NCBI RefSeq assembly: GCF_017168235.1
Contig: NZ_JABFAO010000001.1
Span: 413,334-477,333, forward strand
Direction of reading: 5' to 3'
Length of the DNA stretch: 64,000 nt
Origin: Rhodococcus sp. KRD197
Lineage (GTDB): Bacteria > Actinomycetota > Actinomycetes > Mycobacteriales > Mycobacteriaceae
Both the position numbers and the translations under genes were made by a program. Positions 18,625 to 27,522 of the stretch are shown piece by piece. The notes under the pieces are model-generated. The model did no database searches, had not been told where the DNA came from, and saw only the letters and a program-made list of their open reading frames with translations. Position 1 is the stretch's first letter; each line of letters opens with the position of its first letter.

Positions 18625-19182
18625 GTGCGTATGGATTCCCCCGTGCTCCTCGTCATCGTCGGTTGTGAGGTCGGCTTCTGGCTCATCGTGGCCGCCGGCC
18701 TCGCCGTCCGCTACGCGCTGCGTGCTCGGCGCGCGTCGACGTTCATTCTGCGTCTGGTGCCGGTCGTCGATCTGATCCTGCTCGGCGCGGTGGCCCTCGA
18801 TCTGCACTCCGGCGCCTCGGTCGAGCAGATCCATCGCATCGCTGGCGTCTATCTCGGCGTGACGGTTGCATTCGGGCACGCGATGATCCGGTGGGCCGAT
18901 ATCCGCTGCGCGCATTGGTTCGCGGGCGGGCCACCGCCTCCCGAGCGGCCGAAGAAGGGTCCGGAGGCCTTCCGGATCGAGATCGTTTCGTTCGGCCGGT
19001 GGGTGCTCGCCGCTGCTGTCACCACGGCGTGCACCCTGCTGCTGGCGGTCACGGTCGCCGACGCGACGCAAACCAATGACCTGTTCGGCGTCTTCCCGAT
19101 GATCGGCATCATCACCGTCATCTGGCTGCTGACCGGCCCGGCGTGGGCGGCACTCGACCCGGGTGCGACGAAACGGTCCTGA
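18625..19182 (+). CDS. Small integral membrane protein
   Basis: A 185-residue protein with four or five membrane segments (about 8-28, 41-59, 70-88, 125-146 and 154-172) and a proline-rich cytoplasmic loop PPPPERPKKGPEAFR near the middle. Similar proteins in actinobacteria are annotated only as membrane proteins, some as YmcC-like; no activity is known to me. The start is GTG 18625 or ATG 18631. It is divergent from the two-component pair 16579-18464, 160 bp away, and may be a target of it (inference). Confidence 0.75.
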   Translation: MRMDSPVLLVIVGCEVGFWLIVAAGLAVRYALRARRASTFILRLVPVVDLILLGAVALDLHSGASVEQIHRIAGVYLGVTVAFGHAMIRWADIRCAHWFAGGPPPPERPKKGPEAFRIEIVSFGRWVLAAAVTTACTLLLAVTVADATQTNDLFGVFPMIGIITVIWLLTGPAWAALDPGATKRS

Positions 19183-19275
19183 AGAATCCTCTCGCACAAC
19201 AACTCACCTCGCCCAGGGCGCGATGCCACTGCTACTGGCCCATTCCCACCTTGCCGTGAAAGGCTTCGTGGTGCG

Positions 19276-20499
19276 TCAGCGATCGCACAGTGTTGCATCG
19301 AGTGCGTCCAGCACGATGCGGTAGTAGTCGATCAACGTGTTTTCGTCATCGGAGTCGACGATCGCGAAGGGGAGTGCGGTCACCGCGATGGTGACGGCGG
19401 TGCCGTCCGGTCCCACGGCGTTTCGGGTCTGGGTTCCGGGGATGTCGCCGCCATGTCCCCATGCGATGCCTCCGCAACTGAGTGGGTAACTCTGAAGTCC
19501 GAGCCCGTACTTTGCCTCCGGATAAAGTTCGTCTCCGGATGCGACGCCGTTCTGCATCTGGGCAAGACTGTTGTCGTCGACCAGTTCACCCTCGAAGAGG
19601 AGCGCCTTCATGAAGGCGCCGAGTTCGCTCGGCGTGGAGACCATCGCGCCTGCAGCCCATGCGAACGACGGGTCGAGGTCTGAAATTTCGCGTAGGTCGT
19701 CTGGATAGTCGGCGTGGTATCCATCGGCATGCGGGCCGCGTAGTTCGCGTTCACCGGGGTTCGGTAGGTAGGTGTGCTGCAGCCCGAGTGGCCGTACGAT
19801 TCGCTGGTCGATCTGTTCGGCCAACACCCGTTCGGTGACCCGTTCGATGAGTAGCCCCAGCACTAGATAGTTCGTGTTGCTGTACTCCCAGGACGATCCG
19901 GGAGCGAAGACGGCGGGTTCGGCGAGGGCTGTGTCGAGAAGGTCGCGCGGAGCAATGTAGGTGTTCTGTGCGCCGAAGGCGTCTTCGGCAACTTTGTCCG
20001 CGTACTCGGGGAGTCCTGCGGTGTGCTGAAGCAGGTGGCGGACTGTGATCGCCGTGCCGTCGATGCCCTGACCTTCGACGAGCCCAGGCAGATAGGTATC
20101 GATAGGGGCGTCCAGCGCGATGAGTCCCTCTTCGACGAGTTGCATCACGACCGTTGCGACGAACATTTTCGTGTTGCTCGCGATCCGCACCTCACCGTCT
20201 GTCGGTGGCGCAGCCCCAGTGTTTGTATTCCCCACACCGGCGGCAACGTGAATGGGGTCGCTGCCAGGGACGGTGACCGATGCGATGGCGGCGGGGTAAC
20301 CCGCGTCGACGATGGCATCGAGTCGTTCTCGAACATGTTCTGACGTCCGACCGATCGGCTCGGTGGCGGCCATGTCCACCGGCCCGGGATCATGCGAACA
20401 CGCACCGAGAGTTCCGGCTACGAGTATCGCGGTCAGACCGGTGAGTACCTTGCTGTGACGCTGAGTGGCCTTGGTTTTGGACGTGGTGTCGGTCGGCAT
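19276..20499 (-). CDS. Secreted serine hydrolase (class C beta-lactamase / D-Ala-D-Ala peptidase fold), lipoprotein
   Basis: A 407-residue protein with a signal peptide and lipobox TLGAC (Cys at 34). The penicillin-recognising fold is complete: the nucleophile motif S108-N-T-K111, Y206-S-N, and HGGDIPG near 358-364. Such enzymes include carboxypeptidases, esterases and beta-lactamases; specificity cannot be told from sequence. It would act outside the membrane. The ATG at 20499 is preceded by AGGACG about 8 nt upstream; the frame is open to 20799, but that overlaps the divergent kinase gene. It may be controlled by the neighbouring two-component system. Confidence 0.88.
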   Translation of the reverse strand: MPTDTTSKTKATQRHSKVLTGLTAILVAGTLGACSHDPGPVDMAATEPIGRTSEHVRERLDAIVDAGYPAAIASVTVPGSDPIHVAAGVGNTNTGAAPPTDGEVRIASNTKMFVATVVMQLVEEGLIALDAPIDTYLPGLVEGQGIDGTAITVRHLLQHTAGLPEYADKVAEDAFGAQNTYIAPRDLLDTALAEPAVFAPGSSWEYSNTNYLVLGLLIERVTERVLAEQIDQRIVRPLGLQHTYLPNPGERELRGPHADGYHADYPDDLREISDLDPSFAWAAGAMVSTPSELGAFMKALLFEGELVDDNSLAQMQNGVASGDELYPEAKYGLGLQSYPLSCGGIAWGHGGDIPGTQTRNAVGPDGTAVTIAVTALPFAIVDSDDENTLIDYYRIVLDALDATLCDR

Positions 20500-20662
20500 C
20501 GGAGAGCGTCCTGTCGTGTCGGGGGGTGGTGCGTCGTCGTCCGGATCGGACGTTGATGACGATGCCCGCCGCGCGCTGCGGATGCCCCGTTCGCCGGAGT
20601 GGTCTATTTCCTGGTCTCGAGAATGGGGTTTCTGCGACAACGATGCTGCACTCTTTACAGCT

Positions 20663-21877
20663 ATGGTGCGAAACGTGCTCAACCGAGTTCTGCGATGGAC
20701 GCACCTGCCGGCAGTTGTCGTCATGGTCGTCGGATGCATCACGGTCGTCACGATGCTGACGATTCCGTCCGTATCGGCGATCGCAGTATTGCCAGGCATG
20801 GCGATGATCGCTCAGGGAACAGTGCTGTTGGCCCGTTCGTCGTTTCCGGTATGGACACTCGGCGGTTGTGTTGGCCTCGATGCGGTTGTCATCGTGGCAA
20901 CGTCAGGTGAGACCGGTTCTGGCGCACTTGCCGTCATCGTCGCCAGCTATTCGCTGATCCGGATGCGTCCGACACTGCGATCCGCACAGTATCTGGTCTC
21001 GGCCGCAGTGTTCACCGCAACGATCAGCTCGATCGCTTTGTTGAGCAATCCCGAATTCTCCGCAGTGGTGGCGGTCGGGGCATCGCTGGTTCGCGTTTTC
21101 GTACAGAACGCCCTGCCCGCGGTGGTAGCGGATGTCGCGGCCACCCGAACTCGGCTGGTCCAGGCCTATCGCGAACGAGCCGAGCACGCCGAACGAGATC
21201 GACAAGCTGAAGTGGATCGGGCTCTGCAGGACGAACGGACCGCGTTGGCCCGCGAACTGCACGATATCGCCGCTCATCATCTCACCGGAATCATCGTCAG
21301 CATTCAGGCTGCGGCAGTGTTGTTGCGCAACAACCAGACCGTCGATGTCGACATGTATCTGAAGACAGCGATCGGGGAGGCCAATCGCACCCTCGATCAG
21401 CTCCGTGCCACGGTGGGCTTGCTGCGAGACGGCAACGGTGACGACCTGGTACTTTCTCCTACCCTCGATGACATTGCCGACCTCGTGGCAGCGGTCCGCG
21501 GCAGAGGCTCACCGATCGACTTTCACCGCGACCCGCGGACACCCTCGGTCATCATGGAAATGAGTCCGACCGAACGAGTTACGGTCTTCCGCATGGTGCA
21601 AGAATCCCTGGCGAATGTGGTACAGCACGCCCCCGGTGCTGCATGCACCGTCGAGATCGTCAGTGGGGCCGACCTCGTGACCGTCACAGTCACCAACGAC
21701 GCCCCACAGTCGAGCACGACGCGGATCGATGATGCACATTTACCCACTTCGGGTTTGGGTCTGATCGGTATGCGTGAACGCGCCCATCTCATCGGCGCAG
21801 ACCTCAGGGTTGAACCCATCCCCGGCGGTGGCTGGCAGAACCGCTTGGTCGTCGCTGCACCGAAACGCACGCGATGA
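20663..21877 (+). CDS. NarL-family sensor histidine kinase
   Basis: A 404-residue kinase with four or more hydrophobic segments between 15 and 158, a coiled-coil linker (EHAERDRQAEVDRALQDERT, about 174-193), HisKA_3 with H200 in LARELHDIAAHHL, and a HATPase domain with N box QESLANVVQHAPGA and G box GLGLIGMRERAH. It is the second system of this class in the island and not closely alike in its membrane part. The ATG at 20663 is chosen since homologous kinases start just before the first membrane segment; no good ribosome-binding site is visible. The stop overlaps the response regulator start (ATGA). Confidence 0.9.
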   Translation: MVRNVLNRVLRWTHLPAVVVMVVGCITVVTMLTIPSVSAIAVLPGMAMIAQGTVLLARSSFPVWTLGGCVGLDAVVIVATSGETGSGALAVIVASYSLIRMRPTLRSAQYLVSAAVFTATISSIALLSNPEFSAVVAVGASLVRVFVQNALPAVVADVAATRTRLVQAYRERAEHAERDRQAEVDRALQDERTALARELHDIAAHHLTGIIVSIQAAAVLLRNNQTVDVDMYLKTAIGEANRTLDQLRATVGLLRDGNGDDLVLSPTLDDIADLVAAVRGRGSPIDFHRDPRTPSVIMEMSPTERVTVFRMVQESLANVVQHAPGAACTVEIVSGADLVTVTVTNDAPQSSTTRIDDAHLPTSGLGLIGMRERAHLIGADLRVEPIPGGGWQNRLVVAAPKRTR

Positions 21878-22545
21878 TCACACTGGTGACAGCCGACGAT
21901 CAGGACATCGTTCAAGCCGGCCTGGCAGTGATCCTCGGCCACGCATCGGGAATCGACCTGGTGGGTCAGGCACGTGACGGACACGAAGCAGTCGATCTGG
22001 CCAAGCAGTTGCATCCGGACGTGGTGATGATGGATATCCGTATGCCCGGCATGAACGGCATCGACGCGACCAAGATCATCGTGTCCGATCCAGATTTGGA
22101 CACCAGGGTTCTCGTGGTGACCACCTTCGACATCGACGACTACGTGTACGGCGCGCTCGAAGCTGGTGCTGCGGGCTTCCTGCTGAAAGGCGCGGACGAG
22201 GACACCCTGGTTGCGGCGGTGCGATCCGTGGCTGCGGGGGAGGGCACTCTCGACCAGCGGATCACCCGACGAGTCCTCAGCGAGTTTTCGCGTAGGCGAC
22301 GACCCCAGTCACCGTCCCCGCGAGCTTCGAACAAATACACCACCCTGACCCCGCGCGAATTCGAAATACTGGAACTTCTCGCCAAGGGAATGTCGAACCG
22401 AGAGATCGGTGCTGAACTGTTCATCGAACTCACGACGGTGAAGTACCACCTTGCGCAGATCTTGACCAAACTCGAGGTCCGCGATCGACTTCAGGCTGTT
22501 GTGCAGGCATTCGAGACAGGCATCCTGACACCCCGACAGGGTTGA
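21874..22545 (+). CDS. NarL/LuxR-family response regulator
   Basis: A 223-residue regulator with D54 in MMDIRMPGMNG, a receiver domain to about 120, a linker with a basic patch SRRRRPQSPSPR (about 139-150), and a LuxR helix-turn-helix including LTPREFEILELLAKGMSNREI and TTVKYHLAQILTKLEV. Translationally coupled to the preceding kinase. Likely to control nearby genes such as the serine hydrolase, by position only. Confidence 0.93.
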   Translation: MITLVTADDQDIVQAGLAVILGHASGIDLVGQARDGHEAVDLAKQLHPDVVMMDIRMPGMNGIDATKIIVSDPDLDTRVLVVTTFDIDDYVYGALEAGAAGFLLKGADEDTLVAAVRSVAAGEGTLDQRITRRVLSEFSRRRRPQSPSPRASNKYTTLTPREFEILELLAKGMSNREIGAELFIELTTVKYHLAQILTKLEVRDRLQAVVQAFETGILTPRQG

Positions 22546-22665
22546 CCCAGTCGGGCACGTGCGGGTCAGCGGGCTCGTCGTCCGCGGTGATCTCGTCCTC
22601 CTCTGGGTGCAGCCGCCAGGTCTGTGCATCGATGAGTTGCAGAAGGAATGGGTAGCACCCTCCGT

Positions 22666-23970
22666 TTAGAGTCGTTTGGAGTCTTTGGGCTCCGTTAGAG
22701 CTGCGTCGGCGATCATGTGCATTGCCGCGGTGGTGGAAAGCGCACGCACGCTTGCGCGGTCGCCGGGGAGTCGGAGTGTACGGGTGACGGTCGGTCGGTC
22801 GGCGGCGGCGATTGCGAAGCAGACAGTGCCGACCGGTTTGAGGTCGGTGCCACCCCCGGGCCCTGCGATGCCACTGGTGGATACCGCGATATCGACGCCC
22901 AGTCTGTTCAGTGCGCCTTCTGCCATCAGCGCTGCCACCGGCTCGCTGACGGCGCCGTGTTCTTCGATGATCTCGGCCGAGACGTCGAGAAGGCCAGTCT
23001 TCGCCTCGTTCGCATAGGACACCACCGCGCCGATGACGTAGGCCGACGAGCCTGCGCGATCGGTGAGCCGTGCGGCGATCATGCCACCTGTGCACGATTC
23101 TGCGGTGGCAATTCGGTGGCCGGCCAACCGGTTCGCTACGATGTCGTCGATGGTGGACCCGTCAGTCGAAAAGACCTGCGAGCCATGATGTTTGTCGATG
23201 AGACCAGCGAGATCCGTGTATGCGGTTGCCGCAGACTCTGCATAGCGGGTCACCATTTCGAGTTCTCCGAGCCGCTGACAGGTGGTGATCTCGAGATCGC
23301 CGAATCCCGTGATCTGGCGCTCTGCCGTCCGCAGTGTTGCGGCGAGGTCGGCTTCGGACAGCCCGTACGCGCGGATGGTGTTCTGACGGATCTGTGCGCG
23401 TCGGGTCAAGACTTCGGCGACCGGCGCGCTGTCGAGTGCCTGCGGCCACATCGCCTGCAGTTCGCGTGGCGGGCCGGGCAATATCAGGACGGCGGGCAGC
23501 TCTCCGGAGTCGCTGGCAGGTATCGCGACACCGGGGGCGGTTCCGGTCGGCGGAATGGAATGAGCCCCTTGCGGAACCATTGCCTGCTTGCGAAGACCTG
23601 CCCGCAGCGGTTCGGCGTCGGGTGCAGAACTCAGCCGGCTTCGCCATCGCTGCACGATTGCGTGGATGTCTCGCTCGAGTTTTTCGTCGAGGTACAGTTC
23701 GCGGCCGTACAGAGCGGCCACGGTCTCGACAGTGAGATCGTCAGCAGTCGGGCCCAAGCCTCCGGTCGTGACGATCAAGTCGACGCGCTGATCGGCGAGA
23801 AATTGTAGTTGTGCGGTCAGGTCATCGGGCCGGTCAGCGCAGATCGTGATGTGCGCAATGTCCACTCCCATCTCCAGTAGTCGCTCGGCCACCCACGGGC
23901 CGTTCCTGTCGGTGACCCGACCGGCCAGAACTTCTGTTCCCGTGACCACCACACCCGCTCGTACAGTCAT
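22666..23970 (-). CDS. cinA: CinA family protein (MoCF-like domain plus nicotinamide-nucleotide amidase)
   Basis: A 434-residue cytoplasmic protein. The N-terminal COG1058 domain (1-170) has [13 protein letters not shown] and the [13 protein letters not shown] loop typical of ADP-ribose/NMN-related pyrophosphatases; the C-terminal PncC domain (about 270-420) has [16 protein letters not shown] and [17 protein letters not shown] and would deamidate nicotinamide mononucleotide for NAD recycling. Both domains look complete. The start ATG 23970 gives the family N-terminus [15 protein letters not shown]. About 120 bp between this gene and the upstream regulator (22546-22665) holds nothing recognisable. 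Confidence 0.92.
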   Translation of the reverse strand: MTVRAGVVVTGTEVLAGRVTDRNGPWVAERLLEMGVDIAHITICADRPDDLTAQLQFLADQRVDLIVTTGGLGPTADDLTVETVAALYGRELYLDEKLERDIHAIVQRWRSRLSSAPDAEPLRAGLRKQAMVPQGAHSIPPTGTAPGVAIPASDSGELPAVLILPGPPRELQAMWPQALDSAPVAEVLTRRAQIRQNTIRAYGLSEADLAATLRTAERQITGFGDLEITTCQRLGELEMVTRYAESAATAYTDLAGLIDKHHGSQVFSTDGSTIDDIVANRLAGHRIATAESCTGGMIAARLTDRAGSSAYVIGAVVSYANEAKTGLLDVSAEIIEEHGAVSEPVAALMAEGALNRLGVDIAVSTSGIAGPGGGTDLKPVGTVCFAIAAADRPTVTRTLRLPGDRASVRALSTTAAMHMIADAALTEPKDSKRL

Positions 23971-24178
23971 TCGTCGACCATACTGGCGACCGACAATTCG
24001 CTGTGGACAGGCGCACCGGTGTCCTCGCCCATGCACCACCGTCACTGTCGGGAAGTCCTGGCGTGAGCCGAAAAACTCTGCCCGACGGCACAATTGTCAC
24101 CGGTCGGTCCGACGAGCAGCGGGTCGTTGAGCGGTATCGGCGGATCCTTGTCACACGGTTGTCACAAGTGCTGGCCTT

Positions 24179-24808
24179 TCAGGCCATTTCAGGTACGTGC
24201 AGATGAGCGATCGCCAACTCGAACTCTTCCACCTCGAGCAGCCGCGCACCAGACGCGCGTAATTCCGAAGTTGTGATGGTCTCGGACTTGTCCCTGCTGC
24301 CGCTCATCGCCAGGGCGGTGTCGAAGGTCATCGACGCCACGGCGCGACCGGCGGCAGGATCGACTAGCAGGCTGGCACTGCAGAACCCGTCGAGCTCCGC
24401 CATCGCGGGCAGGGACGCCGTCTTGTACACGTCGATGGCGCGGTCCAGGTGGCCGGGCTCGACCTCGAGCCACGTGACCCGCACACTGGCGCCACGGTGC
24501 GAGTGGTGGTCGCGGTGCAGAATGGCGATGTCCCACCGCGCAACGGTGATGGTGCCGTGGAAGACGTCGGCCGTGCTGTCGCGGAGCTGCAGGACGTGGC
24601 TTTCGCTCGCGCGAAGAGAATCCTCGTCCAGCCAGGAGCTGGTGGCAATGCACCGGCCGGAGCCGCGGTCGACCAGCAGGGACAATCCGGCGCAGCCGTC
24701 GATGCCGGCGAGCGCGGGCATTACGGTATCGCGGATGTGCGTAATCCCGACGTCGATGAACGACGGATGCGCATCAATGGTTGTAGAGCGTGCATACACG
24801 GTCGACAC
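24179..24808 (-). CDS. Tandem ferredoxin-like (antibiotic-monooxygenase-type) domain protein
   Basis: A 209-residue soluble protein with two repeats (about 10-95 and 105-205), each with the pattern of dimeric alpha-beta barrel proteins: a central AGLSLLVDRGSGRCIATSSW in the first and SASLLVDPAAGRAVASMTF in the second. Such folds bind small hydrophobic ligands or haem, but no catalytic motif is evident. The start may be GTG 24808 or GTG 24799, which has the better spacing to GAAGG. It precedes no operon partner but lies next to a second protein of the same general fold; they may be related duplicates. Function unknown. Confidence 0.75.
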   Translation of the reverse strand: MSTVYARSTTIDAHPSFIDVGITHIRDTVMPALAGIDGCAGLSLLVDRGSGRCIATSSWLDEDSLRASESHVLQLRDSTADVFHGTITVARWDIAILHRDHHSHRGASVRVTWLEVEPGHLDRAIDVYKTASLPAMAELDGFCSASLLVDPAAGRAVASMTFDTALAMSGSRDKSETITTSELRASGARLLEVEEFELAIAHLHVPEMA

Positions 24809-24920
24809 CCTTCAGCTCGGGCGGCGCCCGGCGGCGCCGACGGGTCAAACCCTTCCTCACTCACACTCCTCCACCGGGCAGCGGCGAGTCAACGGTCGCC
24901 AGGACTCGGTGACCACCGTT

Positions 24921-24953
24921 CCGCGCAGCGGCGAAGCTTTCACCGCTGCGCGG
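24921..24953. terminator. Hairpin with 11-bp perfect stem
   Basis: CCGCGCAGCGG and CCGCTGCGCGG around an 11-nt loop, between the two minus-strand ferredoxin-fold genes. The right arm CCGCTGCGCGG is repeated at 24973-24983 inside the end of the next gene, so alternative pairing is possible. Probably a terminator of the 24970-25578 gene. Confidence 0.6.
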
Positions 24954-24969
24954 GATGTAGGTGTCGTCG

Positions 24970-25578
24970 CTACCGCTGCGCGGAGACCAGCATCGGCTCG
25001 TGCAGGTCGAAGTAGTCAATCTCGCCCATCAGCCGACCTTCTTCCTCGAACAGGGAGCGCAGATCGTCTGGCACCGTGACTTTCTCGTGCTCGCGGGCCT
25101 CGGACTCGTTGGTGAAGTACACGGCCTCGACGTAGTCACCGTCGCCGTTGGAGGCGAACATGCCACCGATGATCTCCGGTCGCACGCTGTGCAGGCGGTC
25201 GCCGGACTGAGTCAGCAGCTCACGCAGCCGGTCGGAGTCAGTGGTGTGCCCCTCCATGATCTGCACGAACCCCGCGTCGTCGGAGCCTCCGCCGAGCCAC
25301 TCCATGGGATCCGGGCAGTCCATGAAGGACACCGGGCCGTCGAAGCATTGCTCCGTCTCGGCCCACCACGCCCCTTGCTCGGGACGCTCGCTGTTGCGCA
25401 CGGCGGCCTCGTGCGACTCGAACCGCACCAAAAGGATGAACGTCCCGTCCTCGCGAATACCGGAGGTCGATCCCAGATAGCCGGTGGCCCCCGGCTGCAA
25501 TTCCTCGGCCCAACGGTCCATACATCGGCGTAGCTGTCGCTCGTCGGAAACCTTCCCTTGAATGACTTGAACAAACAT
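24970..25578 (-). CDS. Tandem ferredoxin-like domain protein of unknown function
   Basis: A 202-residue soluble protein with two similar halves (FVQVIQGKVSDERQLRRCMD at the start and FVQIMEGHTTDSDRLRELL at about 113), each followed by a beta strand with a fatty/aromatic pattern (FILLVRFES and YVEAVYFTNESEA). This is the layout of an internally duplicated dimeric alpha-beta barrel. The ATG at 25578 has GAGGAGG a few bases upstream. It is divergent from the 25813 gene across 234 bp that should hold both promoters. I do not know its role; stress-related or ligand-binding roles are guesses. Confidence 0.78.
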   Translation of the reverse strand: MFVQVIQGKVSDERQLRRCMDRWAEELQPGATGYLGSTSGIREDGTFILLVRFESHEAAVRNSERPEQGAWWAETEQCFDGPVSFMDCPDPMEWLGGGSDDAGFVQIMEGHTTDSDRLRELLTQSGDRLHSVRPEIIGGMFASNGDGDYVEAVYFTNESEAREHEKVTVPDDLRSLFEEEGRLMGEIDYFDLHEPMLVSAQR

Positions 25579-25812
25579 GGCCTTTCCTCCTCCCGCAGGG
25601 ACGTCGTCCCCGCAGCGAACTCGCCAGTGGACGACCCGTCGCGGTCCACCGCCAGACCCGCCGACGGCCCGCGGCCGCAACCACTGCAGGACCGATCTTT
25701 CGCCGCCCCTGCGCGCGGCGCAAGGGGCACATACATACGAATCGCCGGCCCGGACAGCCGCGCGCGGAAAGGGGCCGGAAGTATCGATTCGCCGTCGGAT
25801 AGCGTCAACCGC

Positions 25813-26829
25813 ATGGAACTGGTGACACTTGCGCTCGGGTCACCCCGCGGGCGATTCTTCTGCGCGAACGTCGCCTACAAGTGCAGCGCCGACGCACGTG
25901 CGGCGGGCTTCAACCGTCCACAGACGACCGCTGATGCTCGTGAAGTGATCGAGGGCGTCGACATCAGCGCGATCTTGGAGCTGTCCGAGATGGACCTGCT
26001 CGAAGCGCTCGGGTACGCCGCCGACCTCGCGCGGTACTGGCAGCCACCGAACGACGACGACGTGAAGTTCGCTGACCCGCACGTCGTTGCAGCTCTACGT
26101 CCCATCGCTGCCGCCGTTCTGTCGTCGGAGCACACCACATGGTGGGGCGAGTCCGTGGACGTCGACAATCAACGCCTAGTGGTACATCCGATGTCACCCG
26201 TCGAGTGGCCCGAATTGACCGCGCCCTATCGCCCGGCATCATCCAGCCTCGACGAGTGGCGAAAGAGCATTCTGGCGAACGAAACGCGGTTCAGGGAGCG
26301 CCGAACTGCTGAGCCTGACAGCGAGGTGGCCGGCGAATGGTGGTCCACACCGATCTTCGCCACACTCACCAGCAGCCGAGCTCGGAACGGTATCGGTTCT
26401 CTGGAACTTCTGATGGAAGAGGATTCGTCCGGCGGCGGCGAAGCGCAGATCTGGCCCGTGCACGTCCGCAACTCCCCTCGGGTGTACGAGATTTGGTCAC
26501 CGTCGGACTGGGCCCACCTGGTCGAGAAGTACCCACTGGCCGTGCCGGAGTCGAGGCGTTCCGTCTGGTTCGATACCACCGGCGAGCACCGCAACTGGTT
26601 CATCCCCGATTGGGCGGCGGTCGCCGAGGACTACGACGCGGCACACCTGAGCCTGCACGGGTACTTGACGACGCCGGGCATCGCAATTTTGTTGTCCGAC
26701 AACGAACGATCGACGTTGCTGGGTGGGTGGGATCCCGATGCTACGTTCTGGCTGAATCCTGATGTCGTCGACATCGATGACGAACCGGCGCTGTGGCGTC
26801 GGGCCGATGAGCGTTGGGAGCGAGCATGA
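25813..26829 (+). CDS. Unrecognised 338-residue protein
   Basis: A soluble, acidic, tryptophan-rich protein without signal peptide or membrane segment. The N-terminal part (1-90) is helical (VIEGVDISAILELSEMDLLE, ALGYAADLARYW); the middle (105-200) holds several WWGES/EWWSTP-type aromatic clusters; the C-terminal half has RVYEIWSPSDWAHLVEKYP and ends with an acidic, W-rich tail (DDEPALWRRADERWERA). The stop overlaps the next gene's start (ATGA), so it is made with a membrane protein. Codon use looks like that of neighbours. No family recognised; it could be part of a two-gene system. Confidence 0.7.
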   Translation: MELVTLALGSPRGRFFCANVAYKCSADARAAGFNRPQTTADAREVIEGVDISAILELSEMDLLEALGYAADLARYWQPPNDDDVKFADPHVVAALRPIAAAVLSSEHTTWWGESVDVDNQRLVVHPMSPVEWPELTAPYRPASSSLDEWRKSILANETRFRERRTAEPDSEVAGEWWSTPIFATLTSSRARNGIGSLELLMEEDSSGGGEAQIWPVHVRNSPRVYEIWSPSDWAHLVEKYPLAVPESRRSVWFDTTGEHRNWFIPDWAAVAEDYDAAHLSLHGYLTTPGIAILLSDNERSTLLGGWDPDATFWLNPDVVDIDDEPALWRRADERWERA

Positions 26830-27371
26830 CAGTCGACTTTTCGTGGTCGCAGTTTCTCTGGATCGTCTTCATTTTCGTCGGCGTGCCCACGATATTCTGT
26901 GCACTCCTTCTCTGGGGTAAGTCCTCGAAGCGGGAACACGGCACGGGCACCGGTCGTCTCGGTTTGTGGGCCACTGGCACACTCGCATTCGTGTTCGGAT
27001 TCGCCTCGTGCGCCGGGTGGTTGAGCTGGTCGGCCAACCAGAGCGGCGAGTTCCGCGGACCCGGGCTGCCCGCGCCGAATCAGTTCCCGACGTGGCAGGT
27101 GGTCGCGTGTGGTGCGACGGTGGTGCTGCTGTGCTTCCTCGCCGCCTATTTGTCGCGCTGGGCCAAGACCGGAGGGTACGCGGCAGCATTGGGCACTACG
27201 GCCGGGTTCTCGACGGCGTTCTGTGTCGAGGCGAGTACGGACGTCACCGGCCAGTCAGGGGTCGGCGTGTTGCTGTGTGTGATCGGATGGGGGTTCAGCC
27301 TGAGCGTGCTGATGCTGATCCGCGGAATGGCGATGAAGCATGGGTGGAGGTGGCTCGCAGGCAAGCTGTGA
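26826..27371 (+). CDS. Membrane protein coupled to the 25813 gene
   Basis: A 181-residue protein with four membrane segments (about 10-30, 42-66, 87-107 and 140-166) and short loops. The ATG at 26826 overlaps the preceding stop. It ends about 150 bp before the convergent AI-2E transporter gene; that gap has no recognisable gene. Unknown function; the coupling suggests that its product acts with, or anchors, the preceding soluble protein. Confidence 0.72.
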   Translation: MTVDFSWSQFLWIVFIFVGVPTIFCALLLWGKSSKREHGTGTGRLGLWATGTLAFVFGFASCAGWLSWSANQSGEFRGPGLPAPNQFPTWQVVACGATVVLLCFLAAYLSRWAKTGGYAAALGTTAGFSTAFCVEASTDVTGQSGVGVLLCVIGWGFSLSVLMLIRGMAMKHGWRWLAGKL

Positions 27372-27522
27372 GAGTAGGTCAGTCGCGCCACACCGACTTG
27401 TACTCGTACTCCTCAACGTAGATTCGTCGGATGAGATGGGCCCGTCATCTACTGACGTTCGGATGCTGGCCGAAAAGTCGGATTTGCACGCCGGACTCAT
27501 CGTCGGGACTACCGCAGTGCGG

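Noticed and set aside
22546..22665. Remnant of a gene between the response regulator and cinA
   Set aside because: About 120 bp with some coding-like bias on the minus strand, but too short to identify.
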